Below are positions 1 to 9,584 of a stretch of DNA of 64,000 nucleotides, in pieces. Position numbers and translations under genes: made by a program. Each line of letters starts with the position of its first letter. Position 1 is the stretch's first letter. Where the stretch lies: positions 62,001 to 126,000 of the forward strand of contig CALQLO010000001.1 in assembly GCA_943331445.1 (NCBI GenBank), in the 5' to 3' direction. Under the pieces are notes generated by a model that saw nothing but the letters and a program-made list of their open reading frames with translations, made no database searches and had not been told where the DNA came from. Origin of the DNA: Akkermansia muciniphila. Its GTDB lineage: Bacteria; Verrucomicrobiota; Verrucomicrobiia; Opitutales; UBA953.

Positions 1-1
1 G

Positions 2-1660
2 GTCCTGACCAATAAAGGTCTATACCTCCTCGCCCTTCTGCGGGACCCGACTGATGGCGAAATCCGTCGGGCGGTCGTGCCGGTACCTCGCGTGCTTGCA
101 CGAGTTCTGGCGGTGGGTCAGGCCGAGCGCCGTTCCTTTACGTTGCTCAGCCACGTGGTCCAGCTTTTCATTCACCGGCTTTTCCCAGGATTAGAGCTTC
201 AGGGTTCATGGGCTTTCCGCATCACTCGGAATAGCGACCTGTACGTCGATGAAGAAGAGGCGGGGAATTTGCTCGAGGCTATCGAGGAGGAGATCCGCAA
301 CCTGCGCAAAGGGGCGCCGGTGCGGCTTGAAATTGAAGCAGATGTGCCTGAAGGAGAGATGCTCTGGCTCTTGAAATCATTGGGGTTATCAGCCGAAAAC
401 GCCTTTCGTATCGATGGGCCAGTCAACTTGCTCCGCCTCGGAAGCCTCATCGATATGATTCCCCGGCCAGATCTCTTATTTCCGACCTTCATTCCTGCCC
501 TTCCCCCTGAATTCGCTGATCCAAGTAAGCTTTACTCCCGAATCGCGCAGCAGGATTTACTGCTGCATCATCCCTACGAATCTTTCACGCCCGTGGTGGA
601 GTTCCTCCGTCAGGCTGCTCGCGACGATGCCGTGGTGGCGATTAAGCTCACCCTTTATCGAACGAGCGGCGACTCTCCGGTCGTGGAGGCATTGAAAGAG
701 GCCGCTCGTAATGGTAAGCAAGTGACGGCGCTGGTTGAGCTGCGTGCGCGCTTTGATGAATTAAATAACATCGAATGGGCACGTCAGTTAGAGGAAGCGG
801 GTGCTCACGTTGTTTACGGCCTCTCTGGCTTGAAGACGCATTGTAAGGCCTGTCTTGTGGTTCGTCAGGAAAAGGGCGTCCTGCGACGCTATGCCCATCT
901 TGGGACCGGCAACTATAACCCCAAGACGGCACGCATTTATACGGACTTCTCTCTGTTCACGGCCGACGAGGAAGTCACCGCCGACGTCGGTTTACTCTTC
1001 AATGTGCTTACGGGAAATTTGAGCCGCCCGAAATTTAAGCAGCTCCTCATCGCGCCGTTCGATCTTTCCCGTCGTATTGTTGATCTAATCGATGCGGAAA
1101 CTTCGGCGGCAGCCTCCGGTCGCAAAGCAGGTATCTTTGCGAAGGTAAACAGCCTGGTCGACCCCGACGTCATCAAGGCGCTTTACCGTGCCTCCTCCGC
1201 GGGCGTGAAAGTCGAGCTAGTGGTGCGGGGTATCTGTTGTCTTAAGCCTGGGGTGCCCGGTAAAAGTGATAATATCCGCGTCCGGAGTTTCTTGGGTCGT
1301 TTCTTGGAACACAGCAGGCTCTTCCGTTTCGAGAACTCTGGGGGTGAACCCATTATCCTTATGGGGAGCGCCGATTGGATGCCGCGCAATTTCCTGCGTC
1401 GCGTTGAGTGCGTCTTCCCCATTCGTTCGAAATCCCTACGTAAGCGCATCGATGCAGAGATCATTTCGATCTATATGGAGCGGACGGGGGATGCCAAGGA
1501 GTTGCAGGGGGATGGTGCTTACCTTCCCTGTCAGCCCAACGGACGGCAGGCAGCTTGCGCCCAGGATGCGTTCTTATCTTTTTCCCGCCGACTTGCTCCT
1601 GAATCGATTATCGCCCCGCCGAAGAAGGCCCGAGGCAGATCCGTTCGACGGCCGCGTTGA
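2..1660 (+). CDS. ppk1: Polyphosphate kinase 1 (5' truncated by window edge)
   Basis: Polyphosphate kinase reversibly transfers the ATP gamma-phosphate to a growing inorganic polyphosphate chain. The frame is open to the left edge, so the N-terminal part is missing. About 552 codons are visible against roughly 700 in typical Ppk1. Counting from the GTG at 77, the two essential histidines lie at 255 (in GLKTHCKA) and 274 (in YAHLGTGNYN). They are 19 residues apart, as are His435 and His454 of the E. coli enzyme, where the first is the autophosphorylated residue. The C-terminal PLD-like domain continues with a PxxKSDNIRVRSF-type segment. The last 53 bases overlap the convergent lpxK gene. A Ppx/GppA phosphatase gene lies at 35461-36384 but is not linked to this gene. 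Family identity is very secure; the true start lies outside the window. Confidence 0.95.
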   Translation, partial: VLTNKGLYLLALLRDPTDGEIRRAVVPVPRVLARVLAVGQAERRSFTLLSHVVQLFIHRLFPGLELQGSWAFRITRNSDLYVDEEEAGNLLEAIEEEIRNLRKGAPVRLEIEADVPEGEMLWLLKSLGLSAENAFRIDGPVNLLRLGSLIDMIPRPDLLFPTFIPALPPEFADPSKLYSRIAQQDLLLHHPYESFTPVVEFLRQAARDDAVVAIKLTLYRTSGDSPVVEALKEAARNGKQVTALVELRARFDELNNIEWARQLEEAGAHVVYGLSGLKTHCKACLVVRQEKGVLRRYAHLGTGNYNPKTARIYTDFSLFTADEEVTADVGLLFNVLTGNLSRPKFKQLLIAPFDLSRRIVDLIDAETSAAASGRKAGIFAKVNSLVDPDVIKALYRASSAGVKVELVVRGICCLKPGVPGKSDNIRVRSFLGRFLEHSRLFRFENSGGEPIILMGSADWMPRNFLRRVECVFPIRSKSLRKRIDAEIISIYMERTGDAKELQGDGAYLPCQPNGRQAACAQDAFLSFSRRLAPESIIAPPKKARGRSVRRPR

Positions 1661-2813
1661 AACCCTCAGCGTCGCCGAGGATTTCCACTTCCAGCCGGAC
1701 ATACATTAGCGGAATGGGCGGACGGAAGCGTGACTGAAGTCGGACGGCATCCTTCTCCGTGGTGATGATCATCTCCGCCTTGGCTCTAATTGCCTGATCC
1801 AAGACCTCATCAAGGTCTTCATCATTGAAAGCGTGGTGATCCAGGAAGCGACGCTTGGAGGCGAGGATGGCACCGTGGGCGATGAGGGTTTCCTCAAAGC
1901 GTTCCGGGGTGGCGATACCGGAGAAAGCCGCCACTCGCTTGCCTTGCAGGGTGGTCATGGGGAAGCGGGTGGTTCCTTCCACTTCGACCAGCTCCTTGGC
2001 ACTATGGGCGCATGCGATAATTTCCGCCTTGGGGTTATGCCGGCGGATGAGGCTCACGAGGGTTGGGTCAGGTTGCCCTACGGATTTCGTTAGGAAAACA
2101 TACGAGGCACGCGAGAGATTGGCGATGGGCTCCCGAAGGATGCCACGGGGCAGCAGTGCTCCATTGCCAAACGGATCGCGACTATCGACCAGGAGCAGAT
2201 TAATCTGTCCGCGTAATGGTAGGTACTGTAGGCCGTCGTCGAGCAGGATGGTGTCCACCCCGAAGCGACGAAGGGCGAAGCGTCCGCCCTCGACGCGATC
2301 TCGGTCAACGATGACGACCACGCCGTCCTTGCAGAGATTCGTTGCGAGCATGAAAGGCTCATCACCCGCTTCGTCGGGTCCAGCTAAGACGGTCTTCCCG
2401 TCCGAGACGACGAGCGGGTCTGGCCGGCTTCCCTGGGTGAGCCATCGCCAAAAACGTTTTACCATCGAATCGCTCGCACCTTTATAGCCGCGAGAAAGAA
2501 TGGCTACCCGGCGGCCGCGTCCTGCCAGGACGTGCGCCATCTTGAGCACGATCGGGGTCTTGCCTGTTCCGCCAACCGTCAGATTCCCCACGACGACCAC
2601 CTTACAGCCCAGTGGGGTGTCCCGAAAGAGCCGATTGCGGTAAAGCCAGAGCCGGAGGCGGACCAGAACCTCAAAAATCCACGAAAGCACCCGGAGCACC
2701 CCCCCGAGAACCTTCGCCCCCACCCCCTTGCGGCGTTCGTAGACTACGTCTACGGCGAAGCCCGCAATGGACTCTCCAAGCGAGGAAAGGAACCCTCTGT
2801 GCTTCGCTGACAT
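1608..2813 (-). CDS. lpxK: Tetraacyldisaccharide 4'-kinase LpxK
   Basis: LpxK phosphorylates the 4' position of the lipid A disaccharide at the cytoplasmic face of the inner membrane, forming lipid IVA. The family signature P-loop [12 protein letters not shown] is at about residues 76-87, after an N-terminal hydrophobic, basic membrane-association stretch. Further family motifs include SRGYKG shortly after the P-loop, DGLQY in the middle, and a C-terminal TTEKDAVRL segment. The length of about 401 residues is somewhat longer than the usual 320-350, mainly at the N-terminus. I chose the ATG at 2813 (MSAKHRG) because an earlier in-frame start at 2891 would run into panD, which starts divergently at 2880. 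The stop lies inside the 3' end of ppk1, giving a 53-base convergent overlap. The gene implies that the organism makes LPS. Confidence 0.93.
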   Translation of the reverse strand: MSAKHRGFLSSLGESIAGFAVDVVYERRKGVGAKVLGGVLRVLSWIFEVLVRLRLWLYRNRLFRDTPLGCKVVVVGNLTVGGTGKTPIVLKMAHVLAGRGRRVAILSRGYKGASDSMVKRFWRWLTQGSRPDPLVVSDGKTVLAGPDEAGDEPFMLATNLCKDGVVVIVDRDRVEGGRFALRRFGVDTILLDDGLQYLPLRGQINLLLVDSRDPFGNGALLPRGILREPIANLSRASYVFLTKSVGQPDPTLVSLIRRHNPKAEIIACAHSAKELVEVEGTTRFPMTTLQGKRVAAFSGIATPERFEETLIAHGAILASKRRFLDHHAFNDEDLDEVLDQAIRAKAEMIITTEKDAVRLQSRFRPPIPLMYVRLEVEILGDAEGFNAAVERICLGPSSAGR

Positions 2814-2879
2814 AGACGAATTGATGCAAAGTTGTTTGACGCAGGCAAGCATCCCGATTGAGAAGGACGACCCAGCGCC

Positions 2880-3281
2880 ATGCTTGTTCACCTGTTGCGC
2901 ACCAAACTTCTCCGAGCCGAGGTCACCGCGGCTCGTCTCGACTACGAGGGCTCTTTGGCCGTCGATCGCGAGCTTATGGCCCTTGTGGGTATGCTTCCCT
3001 ATGAGAAGATCCTGGTCGGGAATCTGGCTAATGGGGAGCGATTTGAGACCTATGCCATCCCTGCCCCTGCCGGGAGTCGCGAAGTCTGCCTAAACGGCGC
3101 CACCGCCCATCTGGGCAAGCCTGGCGACCTGCTGGTGATCATGACCTTTGCCGAGGTTGACCCTGCCCGTGCCCCTTCCTGGAAGCCGAAGACGGCGACC
3201 CTGGCCGAGGGTAACCGACGGATTGTCCGCCTCGAGAACCCTGAAGTCCCCGTCGACCTCCTTACCACCTTCCAACGATGA
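2880..3281 (+). CDS. panD: Aspartate 1-decarboxylase PanD (pyruvoyl enzyme precursor)
   Basis: PanD decarboxylates L-aspartate to beta-alanine for pantothenate and coenzyme A synthesis. The proenzyme cleaves itself between Gly24 and Ser25, and the serine becomes the pyruvoyl cofactor. Here Gly-Ser sit exactly at residues 24-25 within DYEGSLAVD. The later GATAHLGKPGDLLVIMTF segment matches the conserved NGAAAHL...GD part of the family. The length of 133 residues is close to the usual 120-140. The stop overlaps the start of the next gene in an ATGA motif, so the aminotransferase is probably translationally coupled. The start lies 66 bases from the divergent lpxK start. Identification is confident. 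Confidence 0.95.
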   Translation: MLVHLLRTKLLRAEVTAARLDYEGSLAVDRELMALVGMLPYEKILVGNLANGERFETYAIPAPAGSREVCLNGATAHLGKPGDLLVIMTFAEVDPARAPSWKPKTATLAEGNRRIVRLENPEVPVDLLTTFQR

Positions 3282-4357
3282 GCTATCGTCTCTATATCCC
3301 CGGACCGCTTACTATCTCCGACTCGATCGTCCAAGCCATGGGGAAACCCATGATCGGGCATCGCTCCGGCGATTTCGTCAAACTGTACAACGACATGCAG
3401 CCTCGCTTGCAATCGATGTTCTACACGCAGGACCCCGTTTACCTGGGCACCAGTTCTGCCTGGGGTGTGATGGAAGGTGCTTTGCGTAACGTCTGCCAGA
3501 AGGGTGTGCTTAATTGCATGAACGGCGCTTTCTCCGACAAGTGGAATGATGTCGCCAAGCGCTGCGGAAAATATGCGGAAGCTCTCAAGTTTGAATGGGG
3601 TCAGCCCGTCGACCCTGATGCCGTGCGCAAGGCTCTGGCCACCGGTAAGTTTGACTGCATTACCTTTATCCATTCCGAAACCTCCACGGGTACCCTCTCG
3701 CCCATTGCCGACATCATGGCAGTCGTCCGGGAATTCCCAGAAGTTATTTCCATCGCCGACACGGTGAGTTCATTCTCCACGATCCCGATTAAGAAGGATG
3801 AGTTGGGGATCGATATCTTCCTGACGGGTTCCCAGAAGGCCCTCGCCCTCCCCCCTGGCCTGGCAATCTTCGCCGTGAGCGAACGGGCCCGTGAGCGCGC
3901 CAAGCAGGCGTCCGACCGTGGTTACTATTTCGACCTCATCGAGTTTCATGATAACCACGTCAAGGGCATGACCCCTTCGACCCCGTGCATCTCCCTCTTC
4001 TATGGTCTCCAGCAGCGCTTGATTGAAGTTGAAGCCGAAGGATTGGACAATCGTTACGCCCGGCATATCCGCCTGAATGAGCGGATGCGTGCCTGGGGTC
4101 TCGCCAAGGGCTTCTCGCTGCTGCCGGAAGTGAAGTTTGGCACCCGCGGCCTCAATTGCTTCAAGAATGACCGCAACGCCGATCTGGAGCGCCTTAATAA
4201 GACGCTCAAGTCCCGCCACCAACTGGTCATCGACGGCGGTTATGGTAAACTGAAGGGCAAGACCTTCCGAATTTCCAATATGGGCGACGAATCTGACGCC
4301 ACTATCGCCACTCTTATCGCCGCCCTCGACGACTCCTTCGCCGAGCAGGGGATGTGA
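3278..4357 (+). CDS. Class V aminotransferase (alanine-glyoxylate / serine-pyruvate type)
   Basis: This is a PLP-dependent fold-type I aminotransferase of class V. The opening YIPGPLTISDSI...GHRSGDF is the classic start of alanine-glyoxylate, serine-glyoxylate and purine-catabolic (PucG-like) aminotransferases. The PLP-binding lysine is in FLTGSQKALALPPGLA at about residues 180-195, and an aspartate for the pyridine nitrogen lies in ADTVSSF shortly before it. The length of 359 residues is normal. It is translationally coupled to panD by an ATGA overlap. That context makes amino-acid supply around beta-alanine or glyoxylate plausible, but the sequence does not show the substrate. Annotation as a phosphoserine aminotransferase is less likely from the motif set. 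Confidence 0.82.
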   Translation: MSYRLYIPGPLTISDSIVQAMGKPMIGHRSGDFVKLYNDMQPRLQSMFYTQDPVYLGTSSAWGVMEGALRNVCQKGVLNCMNGAFSDKWNDVAKRCGKYAEALKFEWGQPVDPDAVRKALATGKFDCITFIHSETSTGTLSPIADIMAVVREFPEVISIADTVSSFSTIPIKKDELGIDIFLTGSQKALALPPGLAIFAVSERARERAKQASDRGYYFDLIEFHDNHVKGMTPSTPCISLFYGLQQRLIEVEAEGLDNRYARHIRLNERMRAWGLAKGFSLLPEVKFGTRGLNCFKNDRNADLERLNKTLKSRHQLVIDGGYGKLKGKTFRISNMGDESDATIATLIAALDDSFAEQGM

Positions 4358-4387
4358 CCGGGTTGACATTCGGTTATCATCCTACGC

Positions 4388-7123
4388 ATGCGCAAGAAGC
4401 CTTCCCAGTCTAAGTCCACCGAGTCCGCCCCTACTGGTTCGAAGACCCTCGTCATCGCCGAAAAGCCTTCGGTGGCCGCGGATCTTGCCAAGGTGCTCAA
4501 GGTGGCCAAACAGGGCGAGATCTTCGAGAACGACCAGTGGGTGATTAGTTCTTCCATCGGGCACGTGGTGCGTTTGAAGGACCCGCAGGATATTGATGAG
4601 AAGTTCAAACGCTGGACGCTGAAGGATCTGCCGATTCTTCCTGAGAAGTTTGATGGTTCCGCCAGTTCGGACATCCTTAAGGTCGTCATTAGTGAGCGCA
4701 ATAACGGCGAACGCTTCAAGCTGCTCAAGAAGCTGCTGGGTCGAGAAGACATCGGCACAGTCGTTAATGCCTGTGACGCAGGGCGTGAGGGTGAGTTAAT
4801 CCTGCATTATATTTACCAACTGGCGAAATGCCGTCTGCCGCTCAAGCGCCTTTGGCTCACGAGTATGACCAACAGCGCGATTGCGGAGGGCTTCGAGCAC
4901 TTGCTCGATGAGTCTGCTAAGGCAGGCCTGCTTGGTTCGGCCATCGGCCGTTCGCAGGCGGACTGGCTGGTCGGCATGAATGGTAGTCGTTTCAGTACCA
5001 TTATCATCGGCGGGGCTAAGCGAGATGTCTTTTCAGTCGGCCGGGTCCAGACTCCGACCCTGATGTTGATTGTGAAGCGCGAGCTCGAAATCCGCGGCTT
5101 CGTTCCCAAGACTTTCTGGAAGATTGAAGGAAATTTTGGCGTCACCCTCGGCGGCTATCTAGGTGCCGCCCAAGTTCCTGGCGTCACCGACCGCAAGGAG
5201 GCTGAGCGTTTTTACGACGAAGCCCAGGCCCGCAAGGTAGCCGAAGAGTCGCTCAAGATTGGCACCGGCACGGTTTCCGATGAGCGTAAGCCTAAGAAAG
5301 AAAGCGCTCCGCGCCTGTTCGATCTCACGACTTTGCAGCGCGAGAGTAATCGGCGCTTTGGTTTTTCAGCCCAGACGACTTTGCGCACAGCACAGGCGTT
5401 GTATGAGCGCCATAAGGCACTCACCTACCCTCGTACGGATTCCCAATATCTCCCGGAAGATTATATCCCCAATGCCAAGGCCGCGCTCCAGTCGTTGGAA
5501 GGCGCCCACCCCGCTGGGGTTTTTGCCAAGGAAGCCCTCCAGAAGGGCTGGGTAGATAGCTGCGGTCGACGCGTCTTTGATAACCGTAAGGTCAGCGATC
5601 ACTTCGCGATTATTCCCACGGGTACGGTGCCCCAGGGGTTAGATCCGTTTGAACAGAAGATTTACGATCTGGTGGTTCGACGATTCGTCGGCGTCTTCTT
5701 CCCGATGGCCGAATTCGAGGAGACGGTCCGCACCACGACCGTCGGTGAACACTCTTTCCGGACGACTGGCAAGGTCCTCGTCGTCGCCGGGTGGCGCTCC
5801 GTCTGGGGGCAAGAAGCCGAAGCCGAAGAAGATAAGGATAAGGAAGGCGCTGCGAGCCTGCCCGCACTCTCCGATAAGGACGGTGCGCCTGCCCAAGCCA
5901 AGGTGCACGGGATTGACGTCAAGGAAGACGCGACCAAGCCGCCGGCCCGCTATAATGAAGCTTCTCTACTCGGTGCGATGGAGAATGCCGGCAAGCTCGT
6001 CGATGACGAAGCTCTCGCTGAGGCAATGAAGGAACGTGGCTTGGGTACGCCCGCCACCCGCGCAGCCACGATTGAGGAGCTGCTCACAAAATCATACATC
6101 GAGCGCCAAGGTAAAGAGCTCGTGCCACTGTCCAAGGCTTTCCAGCTTCATCAGTTCCTACATGCCAAGGGAATGGCTTTCCTCACTGAGCCGCAACTGA
6201 CGGGCGAGTGGGAGTACAAGTTGAAGCAGATTGAGCACGGCAAGTTGACCGCCGAAGATTTCATCGCCGAGATTAAAGAACAGGTACGCTCTATGGTGGC
6301 CGCCGGCGCTCAGAAGCTGCCTTCCGCTGCGCTTGAACCTTCTGTCCTCTCTCCGACCGATGGTAAGCCGCTGCTGACTGATGGGGAGAAGTATTTCTCC
6401 CAGGACACAGTGGGAACCACGGATCGTCCGAAGCTGACCATCTACGTGGCCATGAATGGTCATAACATTACTCCGACCGAAGTCGCCGAACTGGTTGAGA
6501 AGCGTCGCATCGGTCCCTTTGCCGATTTCCGCTCGATGAAGTCAGGCAAGAACTTCACGGGATTCATCGACCTTGTCGACCCCGACACGATTAAACCCCG
6601 CGGAGTCGAAGCCAAGGCAGAGACCCCTCCCCCCGTCGTCGAAGGCGCAGATGCCGCCCCCGTCAAGGCACCCCGCAAGACCAAGCCCAAGGCCCCGAGC
6701 GGTAAACTTAAGGCTGTCTTGTTCTTCCCGCCACGCGAAGGTGCCGACGGTAATCCCGATGCTTTCGATACCGACTGGCCTGTGCTGGGCATGTGTCCCG
6801 TGAGCGGACTGCCCGTCCAGCATACGCCGACCGCTGGTTATCGCGTCTGCCCGCATAAAGCCCAAGAGGCCGGAGCAAAGAAGACCTTTAGCCTCAATTC
6901 GGAGATGCTGAAGTGTCCGATCTCAGCAGAGGACGTATCAAAGCTCCTTAATGAGGGTAAGACTGGCCTGAAGAAATTTGTCTCCAACCGTACCCGACGC
7001 GCCTTTGAGGCGTTCCTGGTGGCCGATAAGGACAAAGGCTGGTGGTTCGCCTTCCCTCCGCGCAAGCCGAAGGCGGGCAAGGGCGCCCCGGCTGAGAAGA
7101 AGTCCGACAACGAACCGTTCTGA
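4388..7123 (+). CDS. topB: DNA topoisomerase III (type IA)
   Basis: This type IA topoisomerase cleaves one DNA strand through a 5'-phosphotyrosine and decatenates DNA. The TOPRIM domain begins with LVIAEKPS (Glu25) and contains DAGREGE at about 130-136, which binds magnesium. The catalytic tyrosine is Tyr347 in ALTYPRTDS. The HTH/gate region includes LGTPATRAATIEELL. The C-terminal third carries at least two copies of the short topoisomerase III C-terminal repeat (one around RIGPFADFRS...FTGFIDL, one around GKTGLKKFVS...FEAFLV), separated by a Pro/Ala/Lys-rich linker. The length of 911 residues exceeds E. coli TopB (about 650) because of these C-terminal modules. The final codon abuts the stop of the convergent TPR-like gene at 7124. 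Confidence 0.93.
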   Translation: MRKKPSQSKSTESAPTGSKTLVIAEKPSVAADLAKVLKVAKQGEIFENDQWVISSSIGHVVRLKDPQDIDEKFKRWTLKDLPILPEKFDGSASSDILKVVISERNNGERFKLLKKLLGREDIGTVVNACDAGREGELILHYIYQLAKCRLPLKRLWLTSMTNSAIAEGFEHLLDESAKAGLLGSAIGRSQADWLVGMNGSRFSTIIIGGAKRDVFSVGRVQTPTLMLIVKRELEIRGFVPKTFWKIEGNFGVTLGGYLGAAQVPGVTDRKEAERFYDEAQARKVAEESLKIGTGTVSDERKPKKESAPRLFDLTTLQRESNRRFGFSAQTTLRTAQALYERHKALTYPRTDSQYLPEDYIPNAKAALQSLEGAHPAGVFAKEALQKGWVDSCGRRVFDNRKVSDHFAIIPTGTVPQGLDPFEQKIYDLVVRRFVGVFFPMAEFEETVRTTTVGEHSFRTTGKVLVVAGWRSVWGQEAEAEEDKDKEGAASLPALSDKDGAPAQAKVHGIDVKEDATKPPARYNEASLLGAMENAGKLVDDEALAEAMKERGLGTPATRAATIEELLTKSYIERQGKELVPLSKAFQLHQFLHAKGMAFLTEPQLTGEWEYKLKQIEHGKLTAEDFIAEIKEQVRSMVAAGAQKLPSAALEPSVLSPTDGKPLLTDGEKYFSQDTVGTTDRPKLTIYVAMNGHNITPTEVAELVEKRRIGPFADFRSMKSGKNFTGFIDLVDPDTIKPRGVEAKAETPPPVVEGADAAPVKAPRKTKPKAPSGKLKAVLFFPPREGADGNPDAFDTDWPVLGMCPVSGLPVQHTPTAGYRVCPHKAQEAGAKKTFSLNSEMLKCPISAEDVSKLLNEGKTGLKKFVSNRTRRAFEAFLVADKDKGWWFAFPPRKPKAGKGAPAEKKSDNEPF

Positions 7124-7894
7124 TTACTTTTCCCAGGACTGCCGAGGGATTCGACTGAGCAAGGGGAGCCTGAGTTGGTTCTCCATCTCCCTTAGCTCCA
7201 TCAGGTCGTCTGGTGAACCGTCATCGACGTCTTTCATGCGGACAATCCAGTATTGCCGATACCACGTATAGGCTGCCGGCTTCTTGCCAGCCTCCCATTC
7301 TATCCGAGCGTGGAGACGGGCGGCATACCAAGGTGAGTTTGGTAACTCGGCGGCCTGACGATAGTACTCCGAGGCCAGCTGCTTGTCGCCTAGCTTCATG
7401 TCGGACATCTGGGCGGCACAGAGAAGGAGGGAGACTTTATTTTTAGAATATTTGAGGCCCTCGTCGATCACGTCGAGACCGCGCCGTGCATAGGTACGAA
7501 AGAGCCTATCTTGGGTTTCTTTAGGGACCTTGGCGTACCCTCCCCGCTTGCGGACTTCCCAGTGTGCGAGGTCATAGCCAATGGCGTAACCGGTATTTTC
7601 CCAGAAGTATCGGGAATGGGGGTCAAGCGCACAGGCGGTGCGCATCAATGCTTCGCACCCAGGCCGATCCTTACGTTCCCAGAGGACATAACTCCGAATC
7701 CAGGTAAGATCTGCCACCACGGTGCGTAACCCGCCCATGATCCCGAGTAAGACCCCCTGCCCCAAGGTGGGCTCTAACTCTTTCCGGCCAATTTCTGGAA
7801 TACAGGGGCGAACTTTAATCCAGGAGTACTCGGAGAAAATCCCAGCTCCAATCAACAGCGCCAGTGAGGCCAGCCATGGGGCGATTTTCCGCAC
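7124..7894 (-). CDS. Membrane-anchored TPR-like protein of an ABC operon
   Basis: I do not recognise a named family with certainty. From a GTG at 7894, two bases after the permease stop, the protein is about 256 residues. It opens with basic residues and one hydrophobic segment (PWLASLALLIGAGIF), predicted to anchor it in the inner membrane with the rest outside. The remainder is helical and repeat-like, with segments resembling degenerate tetratricopeptide units: ALMRTACALDPHSRYFWENT, YARRGLDVIDEGLKYS, YYRQAAELPNSPWYAARL. It is the last gene of an operon with an ABC permease, an ABC ATPase and acylphosphatase, so it may be an accessory subunit of that exporter. The longer in-frame start would overlap the permease extensively. 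The function is inferred only from context. Confidence 0.7.
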   Translation of the reverse strand: MRKIAPWLASLALLIGAGIFSEYSWIKVRPCIPEIGRKELEPTLGQGVLLGIMGGLRTVVADLTWIRSYVLWERKDRPGCEALMRTACALDPHSRYFWENTGYAIGYDLAHWEVRKRGGYAKVPKETQDRLFRTYARRGLDVIDEGLKYSKNKVSLLLCAAQMSDMKLGDKQLASEYYRQAAELPNSPWYAARLHARIEWEAGKKPAAYTWYRQYWIVRMKDVDDGSPDDLMELREMENQLRLPLLSRIPRQSWEK

Positions 7895-7896
7895 GA

Positions 7897-8730
7897 TTAG
7901 ATTTCCCGGCGTCGGAAGATGGCGGACGCGAGCACCAGATAGGCTACCATGTAGAAAATCCCGGATACCACGACCCACTGCACAGCATCAGTGGGGACGG
8001 AGGCGGGTTCGAGGACGAGTGCGTCACCGATGTTGAATTGCTGAAGGTTGGGTAGTAGCCGACTGCTGACCCAGAGGAAGCTCTTATAGGCCAGATTGTC
8101 AGCGGGCTTTAGGAGTACGTCCTGAGCAATCCACTGAAGTTGTCCGGCCACAACGGCCAGCGCGCCGACGATGACGGCAAAGAGGAAGGTCCGGGCGATG
8201 GAAGAGATGGTGAGGACAATTGCGATGACGACTCCTAGGCGCAGCCATTGCAGGAGTGCATAGGCGAACATTCCGCTGGCACTGAAAACCCCCGGTAACA
8301 GGCCGCGCTGTTCAGCTTGCACAAGGATTGTCTGCTCCCGCCACCACATTACGCCGCCCAGGAGTAAGGAGAGTACGCCGAGGAAAACAGCCAGTACCGC
8401 CCAGGCACCAAAAAATTTACCAAGGAGGAACTCTGTGCGACTAAGCGGCTTCGCTAGCAAGGTCAGTGCGGTGCGGTTATCCATCTCCGAGAAGAATAAT
8501 TGGGCAGTCATGACGACCCCTAGTACCGATCCGAAGAGAAACATGCCGCCAAAGCCGAAGTCAGCGATGAACTTGAGTTCTCCGTGTCCGAAATCCAAGA
8601 AACGAAAAGATAGGGAGGAGAGTACCATCGCGGCTCCGAGGACGACCAAAAAGGCAAAGAAGCGCTGGCGGACGGCCTCGAGGAAGGTTACCCGAGAGAT
8701 CCAATAAGCACGTTGAAGAGAAGCTTTCAT
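7897..8730 (-). CDS. ABC-2 type transporter permease
   Basis: This 277-residue integral membrane protein has about six predicted hydrophobic segments. It fits the ABC-2 permease family of Nat/CcmB-like exporters. It starts with an amphipathic stretch followed by TFLEAVRQRFFAFLVVLGAAMV, and carries the typical cytoplasmic-loop motif FSEMDNRTALTLLAKPLSRTEFLLGK, in which permeases of this class contact the ATPase. It lies two bases downstream of the ATPase gene and two bases upstream of the TPR-like gene, so the three are clearly one transcription unit. The substrate cannot be told from sequence. Export or membrane remodelling is more likely than uptake because no binding protein is encoded nearby. 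Confidence 0.85.
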   Translation of the reverse strand: MKASLQRAYWISRVTFLEAVRQRFFAFLVVLGAAMVLSSLSFRFLDFGHGELKFIADFGFGGMFLFGSVLGVVMTAQLFFSEMDNRTALTLLAKPLSRTEFLLGKFFGAWAVLAVFLGVLSLLLGGVMWWREQTILVQAEQRGLLPGVFSASGMFAYALLQWLRLGVVIAIVLTISSIARTFLFAVIVGALAVVAGQLQWIAQDVLLKPADNLAYKSFLWVSSRLLPNLQQFNIGDALVLEPASVPTDAVQWVVVSGIFYMVAYLVLASAIFRRREI

Positions 8731-8732
8731 GT

Positions 8733-9584
8733 TTAGGCGTCGCGGCTGCCGGTCACGAGTTCTCGGAAGAGATCCTCGAGGGAGCGGCGTGGATGGGTGA
8801 CGGAGGTAACCTTGGCGCCGTGGGCAGCCAGGGCTGTTTCGGCCGCGTCCTGCGCGGCCGGTGTGAGCGCTTCGATGGTCATGACGTGGCGATCTCGGCG
8901 CGCGAGTACGTCATCGACCTTGCCTTCAAGGACCAGTTTTCCGCGATCCATGATGGCGACACGGTCGCAGACTTGTTCGACCTGGCCGAGTAAATGGGAG
9001 CACAGAACGACGGTCTTTCCCTTATCGCGCATCGCATGGATCATTCTGCCAATCGCGGCAGAGCCGACAGGGTCAACGCCCGCCGTGGGCTCATCGAGGA
9101 TGACCAATTCGGGATCATGGACAATCGCTTGTGCGAAGCCGATGCGTTGGAGCATCCCCTTGGAATAGGTGCCGATGGGTCGGCTGGCGGCTTCGGTCAT
9201 CGCAGCTAGCGCAAGGGCTTCTTCGACGGATTGATCAACGCGCTCGGCGGTGACGCCGCTCAGTTGTGCGCAGTAGCGAACCAGCTCCCGGCCGCTGAGG
9301 AACTTATGGAAGTAAGGTGCCTCCGGCAGAAAGCCAGTGCGCTCACGGGCGGAAGCCGTGGCTGAGGGTTGGCCGAGGATAGTGATTTCACCAGCGGTGG
9401 CAGGAACGAGTCCCAGGATAATCTTGAGCGTCGTACTTTTGCCGCAACCGTTGGGCCCCAGCAGTCCGTAGACTTGCCCGCGCGGGATTTCGAGGGTGAG
9501 GTCGTCGACGGCGCGGAGCTTGAGGCCGCGGATACCGATACGGAAATCCTTGGTGAGGTTGCGGACGGAGATCGCAGAGGTCAT
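8733..9584 (-). CDS. ABC transporter ATP-binding protein
   Basis: This 283-residue nucleotide-binding subunit has Walker A GPNGCGKST, a signature loop YSKGMLQR, Walker B ELVILDEPTAGVDP and the switch histidine in LCSHLLGQVEQVCD. The C-terminal 60 residues follow the pattern of Nat/DrrA-type exporter ATPases. Its start codon overlaps the stop of the acylphosphatase gene (ATGA), and the cognate permease follows after two bases. It should power the ABC-2 permease encoded at 7897-8730. No substrate can be assigned. Confidence 0.92.
   Translation of the reverse strand: MTSAISVRNLTKDFRIGIRGLKLRAVDDLTLEIPRGQVYGLLGPNGCGKSTTLKIILGLVPATAGEITILGQPSATASARERTGFLPEAPYFHKFLSGRELVRYCAQLSGVTAERVDQSVEEALALAAMTEAASRPIGTYSKGMLQRIGFAQAIVHDPELVILDEPTAGVDPVGSAAIGRMIHAMRDKGKTVVLCSHLLGQVEQVCDRVAIMDRGKLVLEGKVDDVLARRDRHVMTIEALTPAAQDAAETALAAHGAKVTSVTHPRRSLEDLFRELVTGSRDA

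Noticed and set aside
4363-4368. TTGACA upstream of topB as a promoter
   Set aside because: The only TATA-like hexamer (TATCAT) is 7 bases away, and the window at 17 bases reads GCATGC.
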